DNA of 64,000 bases, taken from positions 124,001 to 188,000 of the forward strand of contig NZ_JBANCG010000006.1 of NCBI RefSeq assembly GCF_037026715.1. Direction: 5' to 3'. Source of the stretch: Breoghania sp037026715 (GTDB taxonomy: Bacteria; Pseudomonadota; Alphaproteobacteria; Rhizobiales; Stappiaceae). Shown here piece by piece: positions 44,186 through 53,044 of this stretch. The notes under the pieces are model-generated. The model ran no database searches. It saw only the letters and a list, made by a program, of their open reading frames with translations, and was not told the DNA's origin. A program made the position numbers and the translations under genes. Numbering within the stretch: the first letter of the stretch is position 1; the number at the start of each line of letters is the position of its first letter.

Positions 44186-45460
44186 CTAGAGCCGGTCGCG
44201 CAGTGCGAACCATGTCATCGCCAGTGCCTGTATCGGCGTTCTCAGCCATTTTCCGCCGGGAAACGGCATCATCGGCAATTTTGCGAACATGTCAAAGCGG
44301 GTGGCATCGCCGGCCACGGCCTCGCCGATGAGCCGGCCCGCGAGGTTGGCGATCGCCACGCCGTGGCCGGAAAATCCGCATGCGACATAGAGTCCGGGCC
44401 TGGTTCTGCGGAAATAGGGCATGCGGCTCGCCGTGATGGCCAGCGTGCCGCCCCAGGCGTGATCGATGCGCACGTTTGCGAATTGCGGATAGATCTTCGC
44501 CATGTGCCGGCGCACGAAGCCGGAGACGTCGGCGGGGCAGCGGCGCGAATAGGTCTCTCCGCCGCCGAAGATCAGCCGCCGGTCGGGGCTCATGCGCCAG
44601 TAGTGGACGACCCAGCGGCTGTCGGCCACCGCGTCGTCGCCCGGAATGGGATCGCGATCGCCCAGCGGTTCGGTCGCCAGAATGTAGTTGTTGATTGGCA
44701 GCACGCGGGCTTCTGTCGCCGGTTCCAGCCCCTCCAGGTAGCCGTTGGCCGCCAGCACCACGTTGGCCGCGCGCACCTCGCCCTTCTCCGTCTTCACGAC
44801 GACGGGCTGTCCCGAGCCGATGTCGGTGACGCGCGTCGCCTCGAAGATCCGCGCACCCGCATCCTCCGCCGCCTTCGCCATGCCGAGCACGAAGTTGAGC
44901 GGATGCAAGTGGCCGGCGCCGGCATCGCGATAGCCGCCGAAATAGACATCCGTGCCGATGGCGGCCGCGAGTTCGTCGCGGTCAAGAAGCGTGATGGCGT
45001 CGTAGCCGTAGTCGCGCGCAAGCTCTTCCGCCTCGCGTTGCTCGGCGGCGAGCCAGGCCTTCTTGTGGACCGCATGGATGAGCCCGTCCGCCCAGTCGCA
45101 ATCGATCGCGTGACGCGCGATGCGATCCTTGACGAGGGCCTTCGCCTCCTCCGCCATGTCCCATAAGACGTGCGCCTGATCCTTGCCGACATGAGCCTCC
45201 AGCCAGTGCTGGTCGCGCCGTTGGCCGGAATGCAACTGCCCGCCATTGCGCCCCGATGCGCCCCAGCCGATGCGCTTCTGTTCCACCACCACCACGGAAA
45301 AGCCCTGTTCGGCCAGATGCAGCGCCGCCGAAATGCCGGTGAACCCGGCGCCGATGACGCAGACATCGGCCGTCAGGCTTTCGGTCAGCGCGGGCCGCGG
45401 CCGGTCGTCGTTGATGGTGGCGGTGTAGTAGGAAGCAGGATCGTAGGACGGAACGGACAT
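44186..45460 (-). CDS. puuB: Gamma-glutamylputrescine oxidase-like FAD enzyme
   Basis: The 424-residue FAD oxidoreductase has VCVIGAGFTGISAALHLAE (residues 33-51), the ATP/FAD-linked GWGASGRNGGQLHSGQRRDQ block and FGGGETYSRR, followed by GLYVACGFSGHGVAIANLAG. These are typical of PuuB and related DadA-like oxidases. It would oxidise gamma-glutamylputrescine made by the GS-like enzyme encoded upstream. The aldehyde dehydrogenase and hydrolase (PuuC, PuuD) are not in this window. Alternatives include other amino-acid oxidases, but the neighbours favour polyamines. Confidence 0.85.
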   Translation of the reverse strand: MSVPSYDPASYYTATINDDRPRPALTESLTADVCVIGAGFTGISAALHLAEQGFSVVVVEQKRIGWGASGRNGGQLHSGQRRDQHWLEAHVGKDQAHVLWDMAEEAKALVKDRIARHAIDCDWADGLIHAVHKKAWLAAEQREAEELARDYGYDAITLLDRDELAAAIGTDVYFGGYRDAGAGHLHPLNFVLGMAKAAEDAGARIFEATRVTDIGSGQPVVVKTEKGEVRAANVVLAANGYLEGLEPATEARVLPINNYILATEPLGDRDPIPGDDAVADSRWVVHYWRMSPDRRLIFGGGETYSRRCPADVSGFVRRHMAKIYPQFANVRIDHAWGGTLAITASRMPYFRRTRPGLYVACGFSGHGVAIANLAGRLIGEAVAGDATRFDMFAKLPMMPFPGGKWLRTPIQALAMTWFALRDRL

Positions 45461-45527
45461 GGGCGGGGTCTCGTGGCGGACGAAGGAACAATCCTCAAGG
45501 TGAAGCCAAGGGGCGGAGCGGGGCGCC

Positions 45528-45653
45528 CATCCTTCAAGACGCCCGCTTGCGCGGGCTCCTCAGGATGACGTTGTGTTTGTGGATGAATTAAAGAAAACAA
45601 CCACCCGATAACGTCATCCTGAGGAGGCCCGACAAGGCCGTCTCGAAGGATCG
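45528..45653. repeat. Intergenic inverted repeat, family C
   Basis: The left arm CATCCTTCAAGACGCCCGCT and GCTCCTCAGGATGACGTT (45528-45572) and the right arm starting AACGTCATCCTGAGGAGG (45611) ending AAGGATC (45653) are inverted copies with a 38-base spacer. It sits between puuB and the aminotransferase gene. This CAGGATGA type is widespread in alphaproteobacteria, as I recall. One copy here. Confidence 0.7.
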
Positions 45654-45721
45654 GCGGCACACCCGGCGCCACCTCTTCAAGGCAGGACGGGCCGCGCCTC
45701 AGGTGGCGCAGCAGACGGGAA

Positions 45722-47116
45722 TTATCCCACCCTTCCCTCGCGTTTCAGTGCGGCATAAGTGTCGTCGAGCGTCTTTTCGGCGATCCGTGCCAGTTCGTCC
45801 GCTTCCTCGTGGGAAAGCACCAGCGGCGGCGACAGGATAAGGCTGTCGCGTACCGCGCGCATGACGAGGCCGTTGTCGAAGGAGAAGTCGCGCGCCATCG
45901 TGCCGACCGCGCCCTCATTGTCGAACTTCTTCTTCCGGTCTCCCTTGACCGGAACCAGTTCCAGCGCGCCCATCATGCCGACCATGCGTGCCTCGCCGAC
46001 GAGCGGATGCGCGCCCAGCGCGATCCACTTCTTCTGGAGGTAAGGGCCGATATCGTCCTTCACCCGCTCGACGATTTTCTCGTCTTCCATGATGGCGAGA
46101 TTGGCGAGCGCGGCCGCGCAGCAGGCCGGATGCCCGGAATAGGTGTAGCCGTGGTAGAACTCGCCGCCCTTGTTGATGACGACATCGGCGACCTTGTCGG
46201 ACACCATCACGCCGCCGATCGGCAGGTAGCCGGAGGAAAGCCCCTTGGCGATCGGCATCAGGTCGGGCTCGATGCCGTAATAGGTGGAGCCGAACCATTC
46301 GCCGGTGCGGCCGAAGCCGGTGATCACCTCGTCGGCGACGAACAGGATGTCACGTTCGTCGAGGATCTTCTTCACCGCCGGCCAGTAGGTGTCGGGCGGA
46401 ATGATCACGCCGCCCGCGCCCTGGATCGGCTCGGCGATGAAGGCGGCGACCTTGTCCTCTCCGAGCTTGTCGATGGCGACGGCGAGTTCGTTGGCCGCCC
46501 AGATGCCGAACTCGTCCGGGCTCATGTCTCCGCCCTCGCCGAACCAGTAGGGTTGGGCGATGTGGTGGACGCCGGGCACCGGCAGGTCGCCCTGTCCGTG
46601 CATGCCCTTCATGCCGCCGAGGCTCGTGCCGGCCAGCGTCGAGCCGTGATAGCCGTTCCACCGTCCGATGATGGTCTTCTTCTCAGGCTTGCCCATCAGG
46701 TCCCAGTAGTAGCGGACCATGCGGAAAACGGTGTCGTTGGCCTCCGAGCCGGAGCCGACGAAGAACACGTGGTTGAACTGGGCCGGCGTGAGCTTCGCGA
46801 GCTTTTCCGCAAGTGCGACGGCGGGCGGGTGCGTCGTCTTGAAGAACAGGTTGTAGTAGTCGAGTTCCTGCATCTGCCGGTGCACGGCCTCGATCACTTC
46901 GAGGCGGCCATGGCCGATCTGCGTGCACCATAGCCCCGCCATGCCGTCGAGAATGCGCCTGCCTTCCGAATCCGTCAGCCACACGCCTTCCGCATGAGTG
47001 ATGACGCGCGAGCCTTCCGCGTTCAATGTGCGATGCTCGGAGAACGGATGAAGATGATGGGCGGCATCCAGCTCCTGCAGCGCCTTGGTGGGGTAGATGT
47101 TGGACTTGACGTTCAT
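45722..47116 (-). CDS. spuC: Putrescine-pyruvate aminotransferase-like class III aminotransferase
   Basis: This 464-residue PLP enzyme has FFVGSGSEANDTVFRMVRYY, the pyridoxal lysine in MPIAKGLSSGYLPIGGVMVS (near residue 290), and VADEVITGFGRTGEWFGS. It matches SpuC-type polyamine aminotransferases and the omega-amino acid:pyruvate group. Flanked by oxidase and glutamine-synthetase-like genes on the same strand, it likely feeds putrescine (or its glutamylated form) to the aldehyde. Long repeat-containing gaps on both sides raise doubt that it is cotranscribed without interruption. Confidence 0.88.
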   Translation of the reverse strand: MNVKSNIYPTKALQELDAAHHLHPFSEHRTLNAEGSRVITHAEGVWLTDSEGRRILDGMAGLWCTQIGHGRLEVIEAVHRQMQELDYYNLFFKTTHPPAVALAEKLAKLTPAQFNHVFFVGSGSEANDTVFRMVRYYWDLMGKPEKKTIIGRWNGYHGSTLAGTSLGGMKGMHGQGDLPVPGVHHIAQPYWFGEGGDMSPDEFGIWAANELAVAIDKLGEDKVAAFIAEPIQGAGGVIIPPDTYWPAVKKILDERDILFVADEVITGFGRTGEWFGSTYYGIEPDLMPIAKGLSSGYLPIGGVMVSDKVADVVINKGGEFYHGYTYSGHPACCAAALANLAIMEDEKIVERVKDDIGPYLQKKWIALGAHPLVGEARMVGMMGALELVPVKGDRKKKFDNEGAVGTMARDFSFDNGLVMRAVRDSLILSPPLVLSHEEADELARIAEKTLDDTYAALKREGRVG

Positions 47117-47216
47117 GGGCAGGAACTCCGAAGCAGGGTGATGTTGGGTCGTGACGGGTATCTCGCGGGTATTGAATTTCTCTCTTGATCAGGGGCCGCG
47201 TCGCTTTTTTGAAGGG

Positions 47217-47357
47217 GACCCCCACCCCTAACCCCTCCCCTCAAGGGGGAGGGGAATGGCGCGGTGCTCACTCGGCTGGTCAGGAATGCACCTGGCCAGC
47301 CAGGCTTGCCGAACCGATCCCCCTCCCCCTTGAGGGGAGGGGTTAGGGGTGGGGGTC
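47217..47357. repeat. Intergenic inverted repeat, family B copy 1
   Basis: The left arm CCCACCCCTAACCCCTCCCC continues as TCAAGGGGGAGGGG (47217-47254), and its reverse complement lies at 47319-47357; the arms are about 38 bases and nearly perfect. Spacer about 64 bases. A second copy is at 55424-55550. Most of the 310-base gap between the aminotransferase and GS genes is this element. Confidence 0.85.
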
Positions 47358-47426
47358 TCCTCAGGCAAGAAGAGGAGGGGCTCCGAGCAAGCAAGGTGGC
47401 GGCCGCGATCAAAAGAAGCGCGCTCG

Positions 47427-48830
47427 TTACACGTTCAAGAGCAGATACTCGCGCTCCCACGCGCTGATCACGCTCATGAAGGTCTCGTACTCCTCCTGCT
47501 TGATGGCGCGGTAGGTGGCGACGAAGCGTTCTCCGAACACCTCGGCAAGCTCGTCGCACTCGTCGAACAGCTTCAGCGCCTCCGTCAGCCCGCGCGGGAT
47601 CGTGTAGGGGCCGTTGGAGGAATAACCGGAGCGCGGGGCATCGGGCTTCAGGCCGTTCTTGATGCCGAGATAGCCACAGGCGAGCGAGGCCGCGATGGCG
47701 AGATAGGGGTTGGCGTCCGACCCCGGCACGCGGTTCTCCAGCCGCCGCGCGCTCGCCTTGGAATTCGGCACGCGCAGGCCCACAGTGCGGTTGTCGTGCC
47801 CCCAGAAAACGTTGCACGGCGCGGTCGAGTTGCGCATGAACCGGCGGTAGGAATTCACGTAGGGCGCCATGATGCAGGTCACGGCGGGCAGAAATTCCTG
47901 ATGTCCTGCGATGAACGACAGGAATTCCGGTGTCGCGTCGCCATCCTCGTCGGAAAAGATGTTGCGCCCCGTTTCCGGGTCGATCACCGACTGGTGGATG
48001 TGCATGGCCGAGCCCGGCTGGCCGCTCATGGGCTTCGCCATGAAGGTGGCGTACATGTTGTGCCGGAGCGCCGCCTCGCGGATCGTGCGCTTGAACAGGA
48101 ATACCTGGTCCGCCAGCTCCAGCGGCGCGCCGTGGCGCAGGTTGATCTCCATCTGCGCCGCGCCCTCCTCGTGGATGAGCGTGTCGATCTCCAGCCCCTG
48201 CGCCTCCGACAGGTCGTAGATGTCGTCGATGAGATCGTCGAACTCGTTGAGCGCGGAGATCGAATAGGACTGGCGGCCCACCTCCGGCCGGCCCGACCGG
48301 CCGACCGGCGGGGTCAGCGGATAGTCGGGGTCGGTGTTGGGGTTCACCAGATAAAACTCGATCTCCGGCGCGATGACCGGCTCCCAGCCTTCCTTCTCAT
48401 AGAGCGAGAGCACGCGCTTCAGCACGTTGCGCGGCGCGGTTTCCACCGGCGCGCCTTCCTGCGTCACCGCATCGTGGATGAGCTGGGCGGTCGGGTCCGT
48501 CTCCCACGGCACCACCGCGAGCGTCGAATAATCGGCCTCGAAGAACAGGTCGCCGTCAGTGGGGTTGTGGTGGAAGCGGTCATCGTCCGGCGGGTAGTCG
48601 CCGGAAATGGTCTGGGCGAAGATCGAGGCTGGCATGCTCATCACGGGGCCGGAGAAAAACTTCTCCGTCGGCATCATCTTGCCGCGCACGATGCCGGCAA
48701 GGTCGGGCACGATGCACTCGATGTCCTGGATCTGTCGACGCCTCAGCCAGGCTTTGGCCTCTTCCATAGTCGCCACGCCGCGAACGGTCTCAGCGGGTTC
48801 GTTCTCGGCGCTTTCGGGCGTATCCCTCAC
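47427..48830 (-). CDS. puuA: Gamma-glutamylpolyamine synthetase (glutamine-synthetase family)
   Basis: GTG 48830 with GAGGA upstream is preferred, giving 467 residues. The catalytic domain has the GS signatures APEIEFYLVNPNTDPDYPL (metal site), MEINLRHGAPLELAD, SAMHIHQSVI (ammonia/nucleotide site) and the C-terminal GSDANPYLAIAASLACGYLG. GS-family members in polyamine loci ligate glutamate to putrescine (PuuA). The promoter overlaps the TGTGATCACA palindrome at 48952-48961. A second GS-family gene is divergent at 50242. The paralogs differ, so one may act on another amine. Confidence 0.85.
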   Translation of the reverse strand: MRDTPESAENEPAETVRGVATMEEAKAWLRRRQIQDIECIVPDLAGIVRGKMMPTEKFFSGPVMSMPASIFAQTISGDYPPDDDRFHHNPTDGDLFFEADYSTLAVVPWETDPTAQLIHDAVTQEGAPVETAPRNVLKRVLSLYEKEGWEPVIAPEIEFYLVNPNTDPDYPLTPPVGRSGRPEVGRQSYSISALNEFDDLIDDIYDLSEAQGLEIDTLIHEEGAAQMEINLRHGAPLELADQVFLFKRTIREAALRHNMYATFMAKPMSGQPGSAMHIHQSVIDPETGRNIFSDEDGDATPEFLSFIAGHQEFLPAVTCIMAPYVNSYRRFMRNSTAPCNVFWGHDNRTVGLRVPNSKASARRLENRVPGSDANPYLAIAASLACGYLGIKNGLKPDAPRSGYSSNGPYTIPRGLTEALKLFDECDELAEVFGERFVATYRAIKQEEYETFMSVISAWEREYLLLNV

Positions 48831-48949
48831 GGTAAGTCCTCGGGTTCGAATGATCTCGCCGCCCGCGGAAAAGGCCGGTTCCGGGCTCGTGACGGGGCGC
48901 CACGGGCCGCGGTCGCGGCGTTTCCGCATGGTTCTTCGGCGGCATGCGA

Positions 48950-48977
48950 ATTGTGATCACATTCCGATAATTGTCAA
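48950..48977 (-). promoter_or_regulatory. Promoter of the puuA-like gene with overlapping GntR operator
   Basis: On the minus strand TTGACA (48977-48972) is followed after 16 bases by CACAAT (48955-48950). The palindrome TGTGATCACA (48952-48961) overlaps the -10 element. It is the same word as at 50003-50012 and 50050-50059. The -35 box touches the gntR stop codon. Confidence 0.6.
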
Positions 48978-49717
48978 TCCGGCCGCCGGGCGGCGCTCGT
49001 CTGGGGCTGTTTGGTGGCCGGTTTCCCCCGCCGAATGGCTTGCGGAGGTGGTCCATCCAGCACGGAGTGTCCGATCAGTCCCATCCCGTCAAGGATATCG
49101 CGTTCGATCGCCAGCCGTAGGCCTTCCGCATCGGCGTGCTTGATGGCCTCGATCGCCTCCTTGTGCCGGTCTTCCACCACCGAGGTGCCGACCCGACCAT
49201 ATACGGTGCGCATGAAGGGAGCGAATTGCAGCCAGACATGCTCCACAAGCGGCAGGATGATCTCCGACCCGGCCGCCCGGTAGATGCGGAAATGGAACTC
49301 GTGGTTGCGGCGCATGTAGGCGATGACATCGCCCGTCACGAGGCTCTCGTCGATGGCGTCATCGATGCGGACGAGTTCGCCGGCTATCTCCCGCAGGTTC
49401 GGCAGGGCAAGGGCTGCCAGATGCGGCTCCAGCAGCACGCGCGCATGCAGCAGCTCGTCGAACCGGCGACGCGTCATCGTCGGCACGCGGATGCGCCCGT
49501 TCGCCATCACGTCGAGCGCGTTGGCAGACGAGAGCACCCGGATCGCCTCGCGCACCGGCATCGGCGAGACGCCGAGCTGAGCGGCAAGCCCGCGAAGGGT
49601 CACCGCATGTCCGGGCACGAACTGACCGGTCAAAAGCGCATCCTCCACTGCCGCGATCACGCGGTCGCGCGTCACCACGCGTGCCGGCAGGTCGGGCGCG
49701 TCCGGCTTCGCGTTCAT
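48974..49717 (-). CDS. GntR-family (FCD) regulator of the polyamine locus
   Basis: ATG 49717 (MNAKPD) gives 247 residues. The winged helix is at the N-terminus: TLRGLAAQLGVSPMPVREAI (about residues 40-59), and the FCD domain carries metal/ligand histidines such as MRRNHEFHFRIYRAAGS and EDRHKEAIEAIKHADAEG. The gene sits between two GS-family genes; repeated TGTGATCACA-like sites overlap both their -10 regions, so repression relieved by a polyamine or its derivative is likely. The effector is unknown. Confidence 0.82.
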   Translation of the reverse strand: MNAKPDAPDLPARVVTRDRVIAAVEDALLTGQFVPGHAVTLRGLAAQLGVSPMPVREAIRVLSSANALDVMANGRIRVPTMTRRRFDELLHARVLLEPHLAALALPNLREIAGELVRIDDAIDESLVTGDVIAYMRRNHEFHFRIYRAAGSEIILPLVEHVWLQFAPFMRTVYGRVGTSVVEDRHKEAIEAIKHADAEGLRLAIERDILDGMGLIGHSVLDGPPPQAIRRGKPATKQPQTSAARRPD

Positions 49718-49766
49718 GCGCGGCCTCCGAAAGGGCGGTATCTGACCGTTGTCTGGAACCATGCAG

Positions 49767-49915
49767 CTTGCACCCCTCTCCCCCCTTGCGGGGGAGATGT
49801 CACTGCAGGTGACAGAGGGGGGTAACGCCGCTTTCTCGGAGCCTGCCGCATACCCCCCTCTGTCACGCGAAGGCGTGACATCTCCCCCGCAAGGGGGGAG
49901 AAGGGCAAGCGCTGC
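49767..49915. repeat. Intergenic inverted-repeat element, family A copy 2 (two inverted units)
   Basis: Units ACCCCTCTCCCCCCTTGCGG (from 49772) with GTCACTGCAGGTGACAG and the inverted TGTCACGCGAAGGCGTGACA match 14872-15014. It lies upstream of the gntR gene, between it and the operators at 50003 and 50050. Confidence 0.85.
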
Positions 49916-50002
49916 CCGGTCCCGGAACCGCGGCCAGCGTCAAATGCTCGGCACATGCTTGTTTTCCCTCGCAAGCTGGTCCCCTCATCCACCTGCATAG
50001 CT

Positions 50003-50060
50003 TGTGATCATGCCTCCGCTCTGTGCAACAGTTGACAGGCTTTCCAATACGTGATCACAT
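50003..50060 (+). promoter_or_regulatory. Promoter of the second GS-like gene with two GntR operator-like sites
   Basis: The -35 TTGACA is at 50032-50037 and the -10 TCACAT at 50055-50060 with a 17-base spacer. The palindrome CGTGATCACA (50050-50059) covers the -10. A second, partial site TGTGATCA is at 50003-50010. The two cores are 47 bases apart. The mRNA would then have a leader of about 175 bases. Confidence 0.6.
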
Positions 50061-50241
50061 TTTTGCCAGAACAGCAAACGACAGCAATCGCCGGGCCTCG
50101 CGCGATCCGGGGCCGTCGGCGACAAGTTCGTGACAACAACAAGTCAGTGACCGGCAGCTTGTTCCGGTCTGCAAAAACGGATGCCGCGTTCGGGGTGAGG
50201 AGAGGCTCTGAACAGGAAAGGCATCACGGTGGGGGTGTTGA

Positions 50242-51618
50242 ATGGGTCCTCTGGCCCGATCCGACTTTCGCGCGCCTGACGGCGACATGATCGAGGCGGC
50301 CGAACGCTTTCTGGCCGCCCATCCCGATCTCGACACGGTCGAGGTGATCCTGCCCGATACCAACGGCGTGTTGCGCGGCAAATGGCTGCCCGGCAGCGCG
50401 CTCGCCAAGATCTTCGAGGACGGCGTCGCCTTTCCGTTCTCGCTGTTCGGGCTCGATGTCTGGGGCCGCGAGGTGGAGGAAACGGGCCTTCATATCGAGA
50501 CCGGCGACAGGGACGGCCTGTGCTGGCCGGTGGCGGAAACGCTGCAGCTGGTGCCCTGGGCCGAGCGCGAGACCGCGCAGGTGCTTCTTTCCATGTACGA
50601 TCGCGAGGGCGCGCCCTTCCTGATCGACCCGCGTCACGTGCTCGCCGGAATGTGCGGCCGGCTGCGCGATTTCGGCGTCACCGCCACCTGCGCCTTCGAG
50701 CTGGAGTTCTACCTTTTTGAGGAAGCCGCCGACGGGAAGCAGCCGCGTCCGGTCTTCTCCACACAGCGCGGGCCGGCGCGCCAGAACATGTATGCGCTGT
50801 CCGATCTGGAAGCCTTGATGCCGCTGGTCGACGAGATCCGCCGCGGCGCCGACGAGCAGAACATCGCGGCCGACGCCGCCGTCTCCGAGGCGGCCCCCGG
50901 TCAGTTCGAACTGAACCTCCATCATCGCCGCGATCCGCTCACCGCCGCCGACGACGCGGTGCTGCTGCGCCGGCTCGTCACCGGCGTTGCCCGCAAGCAC
51001 GGCATGAAGGCGTCTTTCATGGCCAAGCCCTTTGTGGAATGGCCGGGCAACGGCATGCACGTCCACGTCAGTCTCGAAGGCGCCCACGGCAACATCTTTG
51101 CCGACGCGGAGGAGGGCGAGGAGCGGCTCGGCCACGCCATTTCCGGCCTGCTCGACACGATGCAGGAAAGCCAGCTTCTCTATATCTCCACCTTCAACGG
51201 CTTCCGCCGCATGCAGCCGGGCTCCTATGCCCCGACCTCGATCACCTGGGGCCACGACAACCGCTCGGTCGCGCTGCGCGTGCCGCCCGGCGGTCCGAAC
51301 TCGCGCCGCATCGAGCATCGCATCGCCGGCGCCGACGCCAATCCCTATCTGGTGCTGACCGGCGTTCTCGCCGGCATGCTGGAAGGACTGGAGAAGCGGA
51401 AGGATCCGCCGCGCGCGATCGCCGGCAACGCCTATCAGACCCGCGCGCGTCGGCTCACCCCCTGGATGGACGAGGCCATCGATGCCTTCGAGAAGTCGAA
51501 GCGCATGAAGCGGGCGGTGGGCAAGGAGATGCACAAAACGCTTACCGCCATCAAGCGCGAGGAACTCACGGCGTTTGGCCGCGAGATTTCCACGCTCGAG
51601 CGCGAAACCTATCTTTGA
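50242..51618 (+). CDS. Second gamma-glutamylpolyamine synthetase-like (GS family) enzyme
   Basis: ATG 50242 follows a GTGGGGGTG stretch. The 458-residue protein carries GS signatures: FELEFYLFEEAADG, GQFELNLHHRRDPLTAAD, NGMHVHVSLEG and GADANPYLVLTGVLAGMLEG. It is distinct from the puuA paralog; key catalytic motifs are the same but the N-terminus differs. The potFGHI genes follow on the same strand, so it may ligate glutamate to the imported polyamine. It could act on spermidine, putrescine or ethanolamine; the sequence does not settle this. Confidence 0.85.
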   Translation: MGPLARSDFRAPDGDMIEAAERFLAAHPDLDTVEVILPDTNGVLRGKWLPGSALAKIFEDGVAFPFSLFGLDVWGREVEETGLHIETGDRDGLCWPVAETLQLVPWAERETAQVLLSMYDREGAPFLIDPRHVLAGMCGRLRDFGVTATCAFELEFYLFEEAADGKQPRPVFSTQRGPARQNMYALSDLEALMPLVDEIRRGADEQNIAADAAVSEAAPGQFELNLHHRRDPLTAADDAVLLRRLVTGVARKHGMKASFMAKPFVEWPGNGMHVHVSLEGAHGNIFADAEEGEERLGHAISGLLDTMQESQLLYISTFNGFRRMQPGSYAPTSITWGHDNRSVALRVPPGGPNSRRIEHRIAGADANPYLVLTGVLAGMLEGLEKRKDPPRAIAGNAYQTRARRLTPWMDEAIDAFEKSKRMKRAVGKEMHKTLTAIKREELTAFGREISTLERETYL

Positions 51619-51809
51619 CAGCGCAAGCGGGCCGTTGAAGAGTCCGTGCTGGCATAAAAAACGCCGTGATTAATGCTCCCGGGTGATTTCACCTGCGCCC
51701 GGGTTGATCTAGGTTCGGCGTCGGGAACTGACCATTGCGGTCCGGGACGGAGCATTGCCGTTGGCATTCTCCGTGCGGGCTCAGGAATTGGCAAACGGGA
51801 GCTTCAGAC

Positions 51810-52907
51810 ATGCGCATCCTATTTACCGCAACCGTGGCGGCCGTGGCCTTCGTCGCCGGCAGCGCGCTTGCGCAGGAAGACAAGGTCGTCAACGTTTACA
51901 ACTGGTCCGACTATATCGACGAGTCGATCCTTGAGGAGTTCACCAAGGAAACCGGCATCAAGGTCGTCTACGACGTGTTCGACAGCAACGAGGTTCTGGA
52001 GACCAAGCTGCTGGCCGGCGGCACGGGCTACGATGTCGTTGTGCCCACCGGCTCCTTCCTGGCGCGCCAGATCAAGGCCGGCGTGTTCATGAAGCTCGAC
52101 AAGTCGAAGCTGCCGAACCTGAAGAACATGTGGCCGGAAATTCAGGAGCGCGTGCAGAAGTACGACCCGGGCAACGAATACTCGGTCAATTACATGTGGG
52201 GCACGACCGCGTTCGGCTACAACCCGAAAATGGTCAAGGAAGCCTTCGGCGGCGAGGAGGCCCCGGTCGACAACTGGGATCTGCTTTTCAAGCCGGAAAA
52301 CGCCGAGAAGCTGTCCAAGTGCGGCATCTACGTGCTGGATGCGCCGACCGAGGTCTTCCCGGCCGCGCTCAACTATCTGGGCTATGACCCCGACAGCAAG
52401 GATCCGGACAAGATCCGCGAGGCGGCGGCGCTTTGGAAAAAGATCCGTCCCTACATCCGCAAGTTCCACAATTCCGAGTACATCAACGCGCTGGCCAATG
52501 GCGATATCTGCCTGGCGCTCGGCTGGTCGGGCGACGTGCTGCAGGCGCGCGATCGCGCCGCGGAGGCCGACAACGGCGTGACGGTGGACTTCTCCATTCC
52601 CAAGCAGGGTGCCCTGATGTGGTTCGACCAGATGGCGATCCCGGCCGACGCCCCGCATCCGGAAAACGCGCTCGCCTTCCTCAACTACATCATGAAGCCC
52701 GAGGTCATCGCCAAGGCGTCGAATTACGTCTACTACGCCAACGGCAACCTCGCCTCGCAGAAGTTCCTCAACGACGACGTGATCAACGACCCGGCGATCT
52801 ATCCGAGCGCCGAGGCGATGAAGCACCTCTACACGGTCACCGACTACCCGCCGAAGGTGAACCGCGTCGTCACTCGCGAATGGACCTCGGTCAAGAGCGG
52901 CCAGTAG
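51810..52907 (+). CDS. potF: Polyamine ABC transporter periplasmic binding protein
   Basis: The 365-residue protein has a signal peptide (MRILFTATVAAVAFVAGSALA) and a GGGAG-type ribosome site. PotD/PotF features include VNVYNWSDYIDESILEEFTK and ALGWSGDVLQARDRA, with KQGALMWFDQMAIPADAPH near the C-terminal third. These place it with putrescine binders. It is the first transport gene, 192 bases after the GS-like gene, and is followed by a strong palindromic element before potG, which may raise its relative expression. Exact ligand inferred. Confidence 0.92.
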   Translation: MRILFTATVAAVAFVAGSALAQEDKVVNVYNWSDYIDESILEEFTKETGIKVVYDVFDSNEVLETKLLAGGTGYDVVVPTGSFLARQIKAGVFMKLDKSKLPNLKNMWPEIQERVQKYDPGNEYSVNYMWGTTAFGYNPKMVKEAFGGEEAPVDNWDLLFKPENAEKLSKCGIYVLDAPTEVFPAALNYLGYDPDSKDPDKIREAAALWKKIRPYIRKFHNSEYINALANGDICLALGWSGDVLQARDRAAEADNGVTVDFSIPKQGALMWFDQMAIPADAPHPENALAFLNYIMKPEVIAKASNYVYYANGNLASQKFLNDDVINDPAIYPSAEAMKHLYTVTDYPPKVNRVVTREWTSVKSGQ

Positions 52908-53044
52908 GCCCGATCACGGCAACGGCCTGGCGGTGTTTTGCCGCCGGTGCCGGTCTGCGGTGCAGCAGTGGGTGGGCTTGTTGCCGTGCCCGAAGGCCCG
53001 TTCGCAGCGATATGCGTTTGTCCGGGACTTCGCCTTCCCCTCGA

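Noticed and set aside
47264..47467. Small plus-strand frame across the family B element
   Set aside because: The repetitive PLRGGVRGGG peptide is simply translated repeat DNA.
48836..48856. GGGTTCGAAT stretch that looks like a tRNA T-arm
   Set aside because: No matching acceptor, D or anticodon arms around it; it is part of the leader of the puuA-like gene.
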